Of a DNA stretch of 64,000 nt, positions 11,661-21,909 are shown one piece after another. The stretch spans positions 744,001-808,000 of the forward strand of contig JAMDYG010000001.1 of the NCBI GenBank assembly GCA_024160085.1. The letters are read 5' to 3'. This DNA comes from Serratia symbiotica. GTDB lineage: Bacteria; Pseudomonadota; Gammaproteobacteria; Enterobacterales; Enterobacteriaceae. Every line of letters starts with the position of its first letter. The stretch's first letter is position 1. The translations under genes were made by a program, and so were the position numbers. The notes beneath the pieces were generated by a model. The model was given only the letters and a program-made list of their open reading frames with translations. It did not search any database and was not told where the DNA came from.

Positions 11661-12846
11661 CAGCTTGTCAGTACGCGTCCAGCCGATGCGCAGCGCGATC
11701 CACTTAATTAGATTGTGGATATTACCATGCCAACGTAACTGGTCAGCAGCGTTGGTGAGGGATTTCTCGCTATCTACTGCTGGAGTCGGGATATTCACTG
11801 TGCTCCGCCACTTCTTCAGCATTTTCGGCGCTTCTCAGTCGGCCATTATACCCTCCGTACAGCGTGACATTGGCCAGCTAAAGCTCAACGAGGCGTTACA
11901 GGTTTTAGCCAGTCTCACCTGGTGACTGAAAATCGACGAAGTCAACTGCGAGATCTATTTTGAACTTCGTGATCAGTATCTCAACTTCTCTGCTCCTGCA
12001 CAGGTCATTACATCACCGGCACCGTGCGGCGTACCCGTAACTCGCACTTTTGGAACCACTGCCAGTCTTCCGGTTCCGCCCATCGCTGCGGTTGTAGCGT
12101 CATCTACTGTACCTACTGTACCTACTCTGTACCGCGTAATCACTTTGCGGCGCTCACGGTGGATAAACCTCAAGTGTCACAGAGCGCGTCTGGCATAGCG
12201 GCAGCAAACACCAAGTCGACATCCGTACTTGCGCCAGCAGTTGGCATCCCTGAGAAAACAGCCCATGCCTCTATGATTTGCTCTTCCTCTGCACTGTTGA
12301 CGATAGTGAACTCTTCCTCATCTCGCCCGGTTTGCCCTGTTACCACGCTGCCACCGGCTCTGCCTGTTGACAGTCATATCTCTCCAGCAGGGGCACCGGT
12401 AACCGTGTTTCCTGTTGGTCAGACTTGACGCGTAGAACCGGACTCCACGCTGAAAGAAACCCTAACCAGGAGGCATCAAAGACCAACTACAGCAATGGGG
12501 GGAGGAACTGGGTTGCCATCTAGCCTGTAACGCTCTATTACCGCATCGATGCACCACTGGTTTTTTACAGTAACTTTGAGTTGGTGCTGATAAAACGCTA
12601 TCAACCATGAAAAGGCCTTCATTTCTCTTTTTAACCAAACGGACAGTTATCATCACCGGCATCAGATCTTTGAGGATTTCATCAGTTACAGCGTTATCAC
12701 GTTGCAAAACGGTCTACATTTCTGCGACAAACATGAATTGTGGGTGGTTGCAAGCCTAGTTATATGCATACTTCTTTATAATTATTTGATTTTTATTTCA
12801 TTACTTTTGGGTGTTGTTGATGCGGTGGTGAGTATTTTCTTCTAGG
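11661..12846. other. Unidentified degraded region, 1.2 kb
   Basis: Between the IS2-type remnant and the small ORF split by the IS903-type element, no protein family is recognised on either strand. Both strands carry medium open frames (11665-11925 and 12024-12428 plus; 12462-12707 minus) with no clear start signals or conserved motifs. Base composition is similar to the neighbours. It may be an eroded accessory gene or phage piece. I cannot assign it. Confidence 0.5.
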
Positions 12847-13012
12847 TTAGAATTGAATGTTTTGAAACACGTCTATTATCAGTAAGTGATGTTTATGCCG
12901 GTTGACGTATGTCAATGGGGTTTTTCCTGAAGTTGCAATGTCATATTTATGTTGCATGTTAAACAGTGTGGTTTTATGATTTTTTCTTTTCTTAATAGCC
13001 CCACTATCTTCG

Positions 13013-14039
13013 CCGAAAAATGGCTTTATTGAATAAATTGAACTTTTGCTGAGTTGAGGGAGCAGATCACGCATTCTCTGACAACGCAGGCAGTCCCGTG
13101 GCTAAGCAGAAGTTCATAATCACCCACTGGCACACTTATAATAAAGCGCTTATCAACCACGGCCCCATGACTTTCTAGCTGGACGACGAAGCGATTAAGA
13201 CGTAGTAAGACACGGTATGAGACAGCCCCACCTTCAGCGCGAGGAATACCCCAGCGCTATTCTGACCTTGCCATCACTACCGTTTTGGTGATTAAACGAG
13301 TATTACGGCTGACCCTACGGGCTGCACAGGGCTTCATTGATTCTATTTTACCCTGATGGGCGCGTTCCGCTGCGCTGTCCGGATTACAGCTGTGTCAGCA
13401 AGCGGGCAAAGTCAGTCAATATCAGTGTCAAAACTCCCACCTGGGGTGAAATCACACACCTGGTGATTTATTCCACCGTGCTGAAAGTCTTGGGTAAAGG
13501 CAAATGGAAAGTCAAAAAACACGAAAAAGAACGCCGCTGTATCTGGCGGAAGCTGCATCTGGTCGTTGACAGCAAAACCAATTAAATCATCTGTGCGGAC
13601 CTGTTGCTTAACAACGTTACGGCGGACGGCGCTTATGACACCCGGTTATGTCACAATGAAATGCGCCGTAAAAAAATCAGCGCCCTCATCCCTCAGCGAA
13701 AGGGAGCGGGCTACTTGCCCGGTGAGTACACAGACCGTAACCGTGCAGTAGCGAATCAGCAACTGAGCGGGAGCAATGCGCGGTGGAAATGGACAACAGA
13801 ATATAACTGTCGCTCTATAGCAGAAACGGCCATGTACCGGGTAAAGCAGCTGTTCGGAGGCTCACTGACGCCGCGTGACTACGACTGTCAGGTAGCAGAG
13901 GCTTTGGCCATGGTGCGTGCCCTGAACAAGATGACGAAGGCAGGTATGCCAGAAACATTCGTATTGCCTGAAAATCCGACCAGCTACAGGGACGCTCGCT
14001 CGCACAGGATCCGATTTATTCAACAAAGCCCCGAGAAAT
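13013..14039. repeat. 9-bp target-site duplication flanking the IS903-type element
   Basis: CCGAAAAAT at 13013-13021 and CCGAGAAAT at 14031-14039 flank the element directly and differ at one base. Nine base pairs is the duplication length known for the IS903 group of IS5. The single mismatch indicates divergence since transposition. Confidence 0.85.
13022..14030 (+). mobile_element. IS903-type (IS5 family) insertion sequence, inactive
   Basis: Eighteen-base ends GGCTTTATTGAATAAATT (13022-13039) and the reverse complement of GGCTTTGTTGAATAAATC (14013-14030) match at 16 of 18 positions. Inside, broken frames read as IS903-group transposase: RGIPQRYSDLAITTVLVIKR, LRCPDYSCVSKRAKSVNIS, EERRCIWRKLHL-like text, GAYDTRLCHNEMRRKKISAL, GSNARWKWTTEYNCRSIAET and MYRVKQLFGGSLT. 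The length is 1009 bp against about 1057 for IS903, so about 50 bp are deleted, and frameshifts occur near 13360 and 13585. Transposition capacity is lost. Confidence 0.9.
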
Positions 14040-14330
14040 ACATTCTCGAGTCTCTTCATGGTGCATCCCTTATTACCCGTTACAGAGTTTTAAAAATCAA
14101 CAGGCCAGAGAACACTTCTCATTTTCGCAGTGCAAAACTGGCGTGTTAGCAACACCAACGTAGCGTGACCGGGCCTATTTTAACCGTAACCTCAGTTATT
14201 CACCCGTTCCTGCTCTCACCTGATGGTGAGGGTATCAGTTAGCTTGCTTTATATACGTGACACTTTACTTACTCCCTCAGTAAACCCGTCGCAGTCACAC
14301 CACTTTTGGATATCACGAACAATGTAGCCG

Positions 14331-14910
14331 TCTCATGATTGATAAGAACGAAGGAACTAATGGTTATACGGAAAGTAATTCTGAAGAGTTCTTCCGTGAA
14401 ATGCTGAGTAGTGTTACCGAGGCTGTACTGGCATTTTGCCAGAGTAGCACCACCCCACCAGTAGAGTTAATCATGACGCATCGGGGTTTATGCTCAGGCA
14501 GGAGCTGAATACCCGGTTACATCGTCAGGCAGCGTGCCTCGGGGGTCAGTCTGGAAAGCCCCTGTCACCTGGGCTGGGAGCTGGTGCTATCACGCAGCAG
14601 CCACTGTGAGCAGGTGATGTTTGGCACAGGACTGCTGGCGCACAGGAGCTTAGTGAGAGACTAGAACAGAAGAGGCAGATCGCCAGGTATTTGCGCGGCT
14701 AGAGGCATGGAAGCATTACTACTTCCGACGGTACAGCTTTTTCACTAGCGTCTGCCGGATGTGGAGTTACATAACCTCTACGGGCCTACAGAGGCGGCGG
14801 TCTATGTGACGGCCGGATGTGCGAGTGGGACAGCCCACGGGCGGTGGTTCCGATCGGCAAACCGATAGCCAACACGCGGATGTATAAGCCCTTATAGTTT
14901 TTATTCTACC
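14331..14910 (+). pseudogene. Non-ribosomal peptide synthetase fragment (condensation-adenylation)
   Basis: Three pieces in different frames belong to one NRPS module. EEFFREMLSSVTEAVLAF (about 14375) and GVSLESPCHLGWELVLSRSS (about 14540) resemble a condensation-type domain before its VMFGTGLL segment (about 14615). DVELHNLYGPTEAAVYVT (about 14760) is the adenylation A5 motif, and VPIGKPIANTRMY (about 14847) is the A6/A7 region. The A-domain N-terminal half is missing, so there is an internal deletion near 14700. Nothing of the remaining module is present; fliR follows directly. It indicates an ancestor that made a non-ribosomal peptide such as a siderophore or lipopeptide. Confidence 0.75.
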
Positions 14911-14940
14911 GAGCGTCGAACCCATATCAAACACAGAAGT

Positions 14941-15723
14941 TCAGGTGGTCATGTCACTGATTACTGTTGCCAACTGGTTGAATACTTTAGCAAACAGGTG
15001 CTCGCAGAACGGCGCCAGCATCGGGGTCATCATGCCGATGGTCATTATACCAATGGTCATGGTGATTGGAAAGCCGATAACAAACACCGATAGCTGCGGT
15101 GTTATGCGATTGAGTAAGGCAAGCGCCATGTTCAGTGTCAGCAGCAGACAAATTAGCGGGCAGCGCCAGCATCAGGCCGTTAGTGAAGATTATCGAGCCT
15201 ACCTGAGCTAGCATCAGAAAGCTGTTACCGTTCAATGGTTGGGAATGGATGGGTAGGGTGTGGAAGCTGTCATCCAGCATAGAAATCAGCCACAAATGGC
15301 CGTTAAAGCTGAGGAACAGTAGCATTGCCAGCAGGTTGAGTATCCTAGCCAACACTGGCATATTTAGTCCGCCGCTGGGATCAAAAAAGGTAGCGAAAGA
15401 CAGCCACATTTGCATGCCGATCACCTCATCAGCCAGCCGCACCGCTGCAAAGGCGAATTGCATAGTTAGCCCCAGCGCTACGCCGATCAGTATCTGTTGT
15501 ATCGCTAGCCACAAACCAGTGGCGGAAAATATGGGGATGCTATTGCTGGGTAAGGTTGGGGCGATCAAAATGACGATCAGCCCACTCAGGCCGATCTTCA
15601 CTTTCCTGCTGATTTGCTTTTCACCAAATAGTGGTGCGGTGCAGATGAGCGCTAGAATGCGTACTAGCGGCCAAAAATACTGGCTGAGCCATACGCTGAA
15701 CTGCGCGCTATTAAAGTGAGCAT
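14941..15723 (-). pseudogene. fliR: Flagellar biosynthetic protein FliR, pseudogene
   Basis: The gene has full length (783 bp; FliR is about 261 residues). A one-base deletion after the fourth codon separates ATG (15723) from [21 protein letters not shown] second shift near 15150 separates [10 protein letters not shown] from [17 protein letters not shown] and the end VISDMTT at 14941. FliR is an inner-membrane subunit of the flagellar type III export gate with FliP and FliQ. Its start follows the fliQ stop by two bases, as in the normal fliPQR operon end. Confidence 0.93.
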
Positions 15724-15725
15724 GG

Positions 15726-16001
15726 TCAACCGATCAGGTTGGGCAAGTTGCTGAACAGCATACGCATATAGTCCAGCAGTAGGTTCAGCATCCAGGAACC
15801 AGCGATCACCAGGGTGGCGCACACCGTCAAAATTTTAGGAATAAACGATAGCGTCATTTCGTTTATCTGGGTAGCGGCCTGTAACATACTTATCACCAGC
15901 CCACTGATCATCGCCGACAGCAGCAGCGTGGCAGCCAGTGTCAGTGCCACTTTCATCGCTTCGGTACCCCCACAGTGCCATGACTGATTCAGGGGTCTCA
16001 T
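15726..16001 (-). CDS. fliQ: Flagellar biosynthetic protein FliQ
   Basis: A 91-residue frame, near the usual 89. From [12 protein letters not shown] onward it is a good FliQ with two membrane helices, the conserved [15 protein letters not shown] and the end SNLPNLIG. The first 13 residues ([12 protein letters not shown]) look scrambled: compensating small indels turned an ancestral [10 protein letters not shown] into another frame, then restored it. FliQ is an export-gate subunit. Because fliP and fliR next to it are broken, it is probably a surviving frame without function. Confidence 0.85.
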   Translation of the reverse strand: MRPLNQSWHCGGTEAMKVALTLAATLLLSAMISGLVISMLQAATQINEMTLSFIPKILTVCATLVIAGSWMLNLLLDYMRMLFSNLPNLIG

Positions 16002-16032
16002 ATACTTCCTTTGTGGAGGCTAAAGCGCCAGG

Positions 16033-16814
16033 TTATGAGTAGAAACTCTGCGCCAGCGAGCCGAGCAGTAGCTGCCAGCCATCTACCAAGACAAATAGCA
16101 TCAGTTTGAATAGCAGCGAGATGGTTGCTGGCGGCACCATCATCATCCACAGCGCCATGAGCACGCTGGCCACCACCAGGTAGATAATCAGGAATGGAAT
16201 AAAGATGGTGAAGCCGATCTGGAAGGCGGTCTTCAGTTCACTGGTGATATAGGCGGCAGCAGGATACGCATCGGTACTGCTTCCGGCCCGGTGAGCGGCT
16301 GTTGGTTAGCCAGTTTGACGTACAGCGCCAAATCGGTTTCTCGCGTTTGGCGCAGCATGAACTCACGCAATGGCTGCGAGCCTTTATCCAACGCTACATC
16401 TAGGCTGATTTTGTCCTGGCTTAACGGCAGATAGCCATCTTGATACACCTTGTCGAAAACTGGCGACATAATGAAAAACGTCAGGAACAGTGCCAAACCA
16501 AGCATCACCTGATTTGGCGGCGCGGAAGGGGTGCCGAGGGCATTACGCAGCAGGCCGAGCACAATGATAATACGGGTGAAGCTCGTCATCATCAATAGCA
16601 TGGCTGGCAGGAAAGTAAGCGAGGTGAGCAGCACTAGCATTTGTACCGGCAGCGACCAGCTTTGGCCCCCGTTAGCTAACGGTTGGCTGATCATCCCAGG
16701 TAGCTGCGCGAAAGCTGCCGGGCTGGTGAACAGCAAAATGGCGCACAACCTGCACAGAGAGGGCAATGGCACGCGTATCAGTATGCGCTTCAGGGAATAC
16801 AAAATGGCGTTCAT
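16033..16814 (-). pseudogene. fliP: Flagellar biosynthetic protein FliP, pseudogene
   Basis: ATG at 16814 overlaps the fliO stop (ATGA). The frame carries a signal peptide, the long FliP membrane region ([20 protein letters not shown]) and the central periplasmic part to VPMRILLP. A one-base shift near 16258 then ends it at PPISPVN. The correct C-terminus, [20 protein letters not shown] to [12 protein letters not shown], follows in the next frame and ends at 16033. FliP is the core of the flagellar export gate. Total length matches the normal 245-250 residues. Open codons upstream of 16814 belong to fliO sequence in another frame. Confidence 0.93.
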
Positions 16815-17215
16815 GCCGATTTTTCCGGGCGTTTGAGGATTTTTTGTATTAATTGGCGGAAATCGTCTGGCTGAGCGGTCTCGGCTGCCTCGTTGTGGTG
16901 AGGCGGAGCAGGTAGGCTGTGCAATGGGGTGACTTGCTGGGCAGTAACGCCCAGCACCAGCCAGGTGTTGTCCACTTCTACGACCACTATGCGCTCCCGT
17001 TGGCCGACTTGGCAACTGGCGCGTAGGTTGAGCAGCTTACCGTTGCGCACCTGCGGGGCGAATCCCAGCTGTCGAAACAGCCAGGCGGCCAGCAGGATCA
17101 GCAGCAGAATGCCACCCAGAGCGGTACTGACTTTTGCCAGCACCGAACCTTTTGGCAGTGCCGGTGCGGCGGGTTGCTGAGTGACCTGAGCGGTCATGGT
17201 AGCATTGCTGGTCAT
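16811..17215 (-). CDS. fliO: Flagellar biosynthetic protein FliO
   Basis: An intact 134-residue frame. There is one membrane helix (about residues 30-47, [20 protein letters not shown]), then a cytosolic FliO domain with [20 protein letters not shown] and [11 protein letters not shown]. Its start overlaps the fliN stop and its stop overlaps the fliP start, the expected coupling. FliO helps assemble FliP during export-gate formation. With fliP broken, a flagellar role is unlikely, so this may simply not yet have mutated. Confidence 0.9.
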   Translation of the reverse strand: MTSNATMTAQVTQQPAAPALPKGSVLAKVSTALGGILLLILLAAWLFRQLGFAPQVRNGKLLNLRASCQVGQRERIVVVEVDNTWLVLGVTAQQVTPLHSLPAPPHHNEAAETAQPDDFRQLIQKILKRPEKSA

Positions 17216-17633
17216 CAGCGGCTAAGGCGGCGCATGCGCTCGGAAGGAGTTATGATATCAGTAATACGCACGCCGAATTTATCGCTTACCACCACTACCT
17301 CGCCCTAGGCAATTAGATAGCCGTTGATCAGGATATCTAGCGGTTCGCCGGCCAGCCCGTCCAACGCCACTATTGAACCCTGAGACAGGCACAGCAGTTC
17401 CTTGATGGTCATCTTGGTACGCCCTAGTTCTACGGTGAGTTTGACCGGGACGTCCAGGATCAGATCGATATCCTGATTCTGTAGGTTATTGAGCGAATCT
17501 TGATCATCCGGCGATTCGAAAACTCCTTGGGTGTTTGGAGCAGATTTTTTTGTCAATTCCTGCTTATTATGCTCAGCCCGCTGATCGTCTACGGCCCCCT
17601 TTTTTTATCAGAAGGTTTCTTAGGGTCACTCAT
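17215..17633 (-). pseudogene. fliN: Flagellar motor switch protein FliN, pseudogene
   Basis: Two small lesions are visible in an otherwise full-length gene. After [11 protein letters not shown] a run of seven A (expected six) shifts the frame, separating the start at 17633 from [18 protein letters not shown]. Then NGYLIA is followed by TAG where other FliN proteins have glutamine (CAG to TAG, about 17308), before GEVVVVSDKFGVRITDII. The conserved core [20 protein letters not shown] is intact. FliN forms the C-ring with FliM and FliG. Confidence 0.93.
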
Positions 17634-17644
17634 TGGGCTATTCC

Positions 17645-18632
17645 TCACTCAAAACATTCAAAATAGGGTTTAATCAATTGTTCAACACGCAGGGCATACT
17701 GCCCGTTTAATGTGCCGTAGTGACTGGTTAAAATCGGAATACCATCTACATGGACAATGAGGTGATCCGGTTTGTCTATGGTCAGTACATCGCCGGGCTG
17801 AAGCTTCAGGAGTTTTGACAGCCGCATTGGGATATCGATAAAGTTGGCAATCAGTTCTAGCTCAGAATGCTGCACTTGTTTTGCCAGCGTTTTACGCCAT
17901 TGGCTGTTCTTTTGATGTGAGTTTTCCTGCGGTGGGTTAGTGAGCAGTTCGCGCAGCGGCTCGATCATCGTAAAGGGGATGCAAATGTTGAAATCGGCGA
18001 TCGGCGTGCCAATCTCTACCTGGAACGGTGTGGTAACCACAATATCGTTCGGTGAAGTGGTGATGTTGGTGAATTTCACCTGCATTTCGGCGCGCACATA
18101 CTCCACATTAATCTTGCAAATAGCGCTCCAGGCATCGCCATAAGCGTCCGGCGCTAGTTTTAGCAGGCGTTTGGTCAACCCGCTGTTCGGTTAGAGTGAA
18201 TTCACGCTCCTCGACTTTGATAGGAAAACGTCCATCGCCGCCAAACAGGTTATCAATAGCGTAAAACAGCAAATTGGACGAAAATACGAACAACGCGGTA
18301 CCGTATAGCGGATGCAGATGCACCAGGTTAAGGCTGGTCAGCTCTGGCAAACCGCTGGCTTACTCGTGGTAGGGTTAGATCTTGATCGCACCTAAGGTAA
18401 TGTCAGGGCTACGTCGTAGTAGGTTGAACAACCCCATACGAAATTGACGGGCAAAAAGTTCGTTAACGATTTCCAGCACTTGTAGTCGCTCACGTACTAT
18501 GCGGCGTTGGGTCGTTGGATCGTAATGCTTGATCTCGTTACCTTTATCAGTCACCGCAGCTTGTTTGTCTTTCTCGTCATTGCCGCCGAGTAAAGCGTCA
18601 CGCTCCGCTTGGGAAAGTATAGTATCATTCAT
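17645..18632 (-). pseudogene. fliM: Flagellar motor switch protein FliM, pseudogene
   Basis: The gene starts at MNDTILSQAERDALLGG (18632), directly fused in frame to truncated fliL. The frame ends at GAIKI by TAA (glutamine CAA expected) near 18376 and again at a TAA after PYHE. It resumes with LTSLNLVHLHPLYGTALFVF and shifts near 18180 between FTLTEQR and LLKLAPDAYGDAW. The C-terminal part, including NDIVVTTPFQVEIG and HYGTLNGQYALRVE, is uninterrupted to 17645. FliM is the CheY-P-binding C-ring protein. It has two stops and one frameshift. Confidence 0.93.
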
Positions 18633-19088
18633 GCTGATCACCAATGCTGGTTGTCCTTTAACGAATGGTGGGTTGAGCACCTTTTTGATTTGTGCGATCA
18701 ACAGTTGTTTCCCTACCTCACTGGCCAACTGACTGGATTCCTGACGGGAAAGCAGCATCAGTAGACGGCTGCGTACTTCTGGCAGAAAATCCCTCAATTG
18801 GTGACGGGTCTCTTCGTCTGGCAGTCGCATCGTCGGGCCGATATATAGCACGCGGTCGGGGTTGTTGTCTGCTGTTACCAGATTGACGGTGAAGGTACCT
18901 AGCGGAATAAACACCGGTGCAGTAGGTGGTTCCACTTTGACACCAGCCGGTTGGTCAGCGTCTTTTTTCTGCTTCAGTAACCACCAGCCGTAACCTGCTA
19001 CGCCGCAGATAATGACGGTGATCGGCGCCAGCAATATGAACAGACGAGAGCGTTTCTTCGGTGCTTTTGGTGGGGTATCTTCAGACAT
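18375..19088 (-). pseudogene. fliL: FliL, truncated and fused in frame to the start of FliM
   Basis: ATG at 19088 (MSEDTPPKAPKK) begins a FliL with one membrane helix (about residues 18-40) and the periplasmic core RVLYIGPTMRLPDEETRHQL and FLPEVRSRLLMLLSRQES. After GQPALVIS the last dozen FliL residues and its stop are missing, and the reading continues directly into MNDTILSQ of FliM. It ends at the fliM TAA at 18375. The resulting frame of about 237 codons is a deletion-born FliL-FliM chimera. FliL supports the stator in normal flagella. Confidence 0.9.
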
Positions 19089-19283
19089 AAGCAAATTGAA
19101 TTCCTGTTGTTATTACCTTGCATCTTTCAGCAACCGTATGGTTGGCTGCATACGTAAAATCCATCAGACACCGCGCACATTAAAACAGCACGTATGACAT
19201 GTGGCGCTATTATCGCATCTATATCCAGCGCACAATAGCTTGAATAAACGCGGAAAAGCGTGCCAGCTTAGGCGTTTGCCGGC

Positions 19284-20332
19284 TCAGGCGAAAATATCAA
19301 CGCCGCCGACGGAATTGGCCATGCGTTGTAACGCCTCTGGGGTACTGACACTCTCGACTACAGTTCTCTCACCGTGGTGGTCGGCATAGCTGGAATGCCC
19401 TTGGCTCTCGGCATCCTATTGCTGTGGCTGCTGCCCGCGCGGCATATATTCGCCGCCCACACTGCTTTGTCCCACAGGCTGATGCCGCTCTCAGCCAATG
19501 CATGGCGTAATTGCGGCATCGCTGCCTCTACGGCTGCACGTACCTGACCATTGGCGGAGGCAATATGAAATGGGCTTGCTGATCGTCGATCTTCAGCGTG
19601 ATTTGCAATGCGCCCAACTCCTGCGGTTGCAGACACAGTTCGGCGCTCTGCTGGCCGTTGCGGTGGAACATCAGCACCTGTTGGCTTAGCACCTGCTGCC
19701 ACTCTGGGCTGCCCAACTGCGCATTTAACTGTGGTGTCGGCGGGGTAGAGATCAGCGCGCTGACGGGTGTCACAGCCGGTGCAGGGCTAGACACCGTTGG
19801 CATCATGGCGTGATTCAACGTTGGCTGCTGTTGGCTCTCTGTTCCTGGCTTCAATGCCTTGAGGTCTGGCCGTTCGGCGTTGGCCTGCGGCTGTGCTGGA
19901 TAGTTAGCACTAGCGACGACCGCATTTATCCGGCTCTGTCGTCGCTGTCTGGCTGGCAGTTATCGGCGGCGGCAGCATAGCGAACAGCGATTGTAGGCTG
20001 TCATTATCCAGTTGGCTATCAGATTTGGTTGAGAATTGCGCCGGTTTTTCCGTTTTCAGCTGCTGACTGTCAGTTTGCACAGCGCTTGCTTGCTCATTAG
20101 GCAAAGATGTTGAAGCAAGCAGCCCATCGCATTCGCCAAATGTTGCCAATAGACGATTAAGCTGGGTACGTTTCAGCACCAGGGCTTGTTTATCGTCCGT
20201 ATTCAGCGCCGTGTTAGGCAGAAAGTGTGCGCTGAGCAGCTAGGCAAAGCCAGATGGCAGCGGAGATTTATTTAAAGGTAACCGCATGTCGGACAGATCG
20301 CCGATATCGTCTGGCAGAATGTTCAAGTTCAT
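19284..20332 (-). pseudogene. fliK: Flagellar hook-length control protein FliK, pseudogene
   Basis: ATG at 20332 (MNLNILPDDIGDLSDM) leads to SPLPSGFA then TAG in place of glutamine, and on to LVLKRTQLNRLLATFGECDG. The conserved C-terminal region SPEWQQVLSQQVLMFHRNGQ and LCLQPQELGALQITLKIDD is in another frame at about 19570-19700. The terminal SVGGVDIFA stops at 19284. FliK is shorter than usual, so internal deletions are likely in the low-complexity middle. FliK measures hook length and switches export specificity. Confidence 0.9.
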
Positions 20333-20335
20333 AGG

Positions 20336-20771
20336 TTAGTATTCCTTTGCGCGCTGCGTTGAGCGAATTCATCAGTTTTTGATCCATTTTATTATCCTGC
20401 TGCTGTTCCGCGTTCAGGGAGCGGGTATGCAGGGTTTTAAAAGCGTTCAACCGTTGTTGCTTGTCTTGCCACTGTTTCATCGCATGATCCACCTTTTGAC
20501 TCTACTGAATCAACTGTTATAGATAATGGTCGATCGCCTGTTCCAAGGTGCCGATAAACTGCTGATAGTTTTGCCAGTGAGAAGAGTTCATGCCATCACT
20601 TAATTGGTGATTTAGCTTCTGGCGGTACTCATCCTGATAGTTAAGCAGCATCGACAACTGTTGCTCAGCCGACTGTTGGGCCTGGCGTGCCTGGCCCAAT
20701 TGCTGTATTGCGTGTCCCACTGCATCCTGCGCTAAATCGCGCAGAGTGAGTAGGGGTGACGATGATTTCAT
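20336..20771 (-). pseudogene. fliJ: Flagellar export chaperone FliJ, pseudogene
   Basis: MKSSSPLLTLRDLAQDAVGH begins at 20771; the coiled-coil region with GQARQAQQSAEQQLSMLLNY and WQNYQQFIGTLEQAIDHYL is intact. It is broken by TAA (glutamine) and then TAG (tryptophan) about 20515-20500. The reading resumes QKVDHAMKQWQDKQQRL and ends MDQKLMNSLNAAR, with a last shift before the probable stop at 20336. FliJ links FliI to the export gate. Confidence 0.9.
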
Positions 20772-20796
20772 TGCTCTCATCTTTTTTCTAGTGACG

Positions 20797-21832
20797 TTAA
20801 ACAATCAGTTTCTGCAATTGCTGGCAGGCTTCGTCATAGCCACTGCGTTCAAAAATGCCTTGTTGTAGGTAAGCCTCCATTTGTGGATAAAGCGCTATTA
20901 CCTTGTCCAGTAACGGGTCGCTGCCTGCGGCGTAAGCACCGACGTTGATCAGAACGCAGTTGCGCTGGTAAGCTAGCCAGCATCTGCTTGAAATTGCGCA
21001 CCAGACGGTAATGTTCTTCGTCAATCAACGAGGTCATGGCGCGGCCAATAGAAGCTTCAATGTCAATAGCTGGGTAATGTCCAGCCTCTGCCAGACGGCG
21101 CGAAAGCACCATATGGCCATCAAGAATCGCACGTGCCGAGTCGGCGATGGGGTCTTGTTGATCATCCCCTTCAATCAATACAGTATAGAAGGCGGTGATC
21201 GAACCGCCACCGCAGACGCCATTTCCCGCACGTTCCGCTAACGCTGGCAACTTGGCGAACACTGAGGGTGGATAGCCTTTAGTTGCGGGGGTTCGCCGAT
21301 GGCTAAGGCTATCTCACGCTACGCCATGGTATAGCGGGTGAGCGAGTCTATGATCAGTAGCACATGCAGTCCGCAATCGCGGAAATCTTCGGCGATGCGC
21401 GTGGCGTAGGCAGCGCCCTGCATACGCAGCAGTGGGGAAACATCCGTCAGGGCGGCGATCACTACCGAACGTGCCCGTCCTTCAGCACCGAGAATATTCT
21501 CAATGAAATCCTTGACCTCACGGCCGCGTTCACCGATTAAGCCGACAACAATCGCATCGGCCTGGGTGTAACGCGCCATCATGCCTAGCAACACGCTTTT
21601 GCCCACGCCAGAACCGGCGAACAACCCCATGCGCTGGCCACGGCCGATGGTAAGCAAGCCGTTGATCGTGCGTACCCCGACATCGAACACTTGTGTGATC
21701 GACGTGCGTTACAATGGGTTGACCGGTGCGGTGATCAACAGTGCGCAGTAACCGGTTTCCGGCGAGGGCAAGCTATCGATCGGTTTCTATGGCGCGATAA
21801 GCCGGGGTTTTTGCAGCCATTTAACCGCTTTG
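20797..21832 (-). pseudogene. fliI: Flagellar export ATPase FliI, 5'-truncated pseudogene
   Basis: The first roughly 100 residues are absent. Recognisable text begins SLPSPETGYCALLITAPVNPL, hits TAA, then runs from [20 protein letters not shown] through the Walker [16 protein letters not shown] and Walker B region [16 protein letters not shown] to a TAG at 21319 where glutamine is expected. It continues [21 protein letters not shown] frameshift near 20960 separates ASL from YQRN-like text, and [17 protein letters not shown] leads to the end at 20797. FliI energises export. The missing 5' end coincides with loss of fliF, fliG and fliH. Confidence 0.92.
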
Positions 21833-21909
21833 ACAAAAAATACTGTGCTAGGGTGTGCAGCATCGGGGGAATGTTGGAAAATTTTTTATTAACAGAAGTT
21901 AAGGTGATA

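Larger units (their letters stand above)
12847..14059 (-). pseudogene. Small hypothetical ORF (64 codons) split by an IS903-type insertion
   Basis: Removing the insertion (13022-14030) and one copy of the 9-bp duplication joins ATG at 14059 to a stop at 12847-12849 without a frame break. The product is 64 residues, starting MKRLENVFLGEDSGAIKKRK and ending LLIIDVFQNIQF. AAGGGA lies 7 bases upstream of the ATG, and an upstream in-frame TAA limits the start. The residue composition is basic in the first half, with a hydrophobic stretch near the C-terminus. I do not recognise the family. The seamless join argues that it was a real coding sequence before the insertion. Confidence 0.55.

Noticed and set aside
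11665-12428. Possible phage or plasmid genes between the IS elements
   Set aside because: Frames on both strands were read but no conserved motif was found; left as unidentified.
16815-17015. A 67-codon N-terminal extension of FliP upstream of the ATG at 16814
   Set aside because: It overlaps fliO in another frame, has no FliP similarity and the ATGA overlap with fliO marks the real start.
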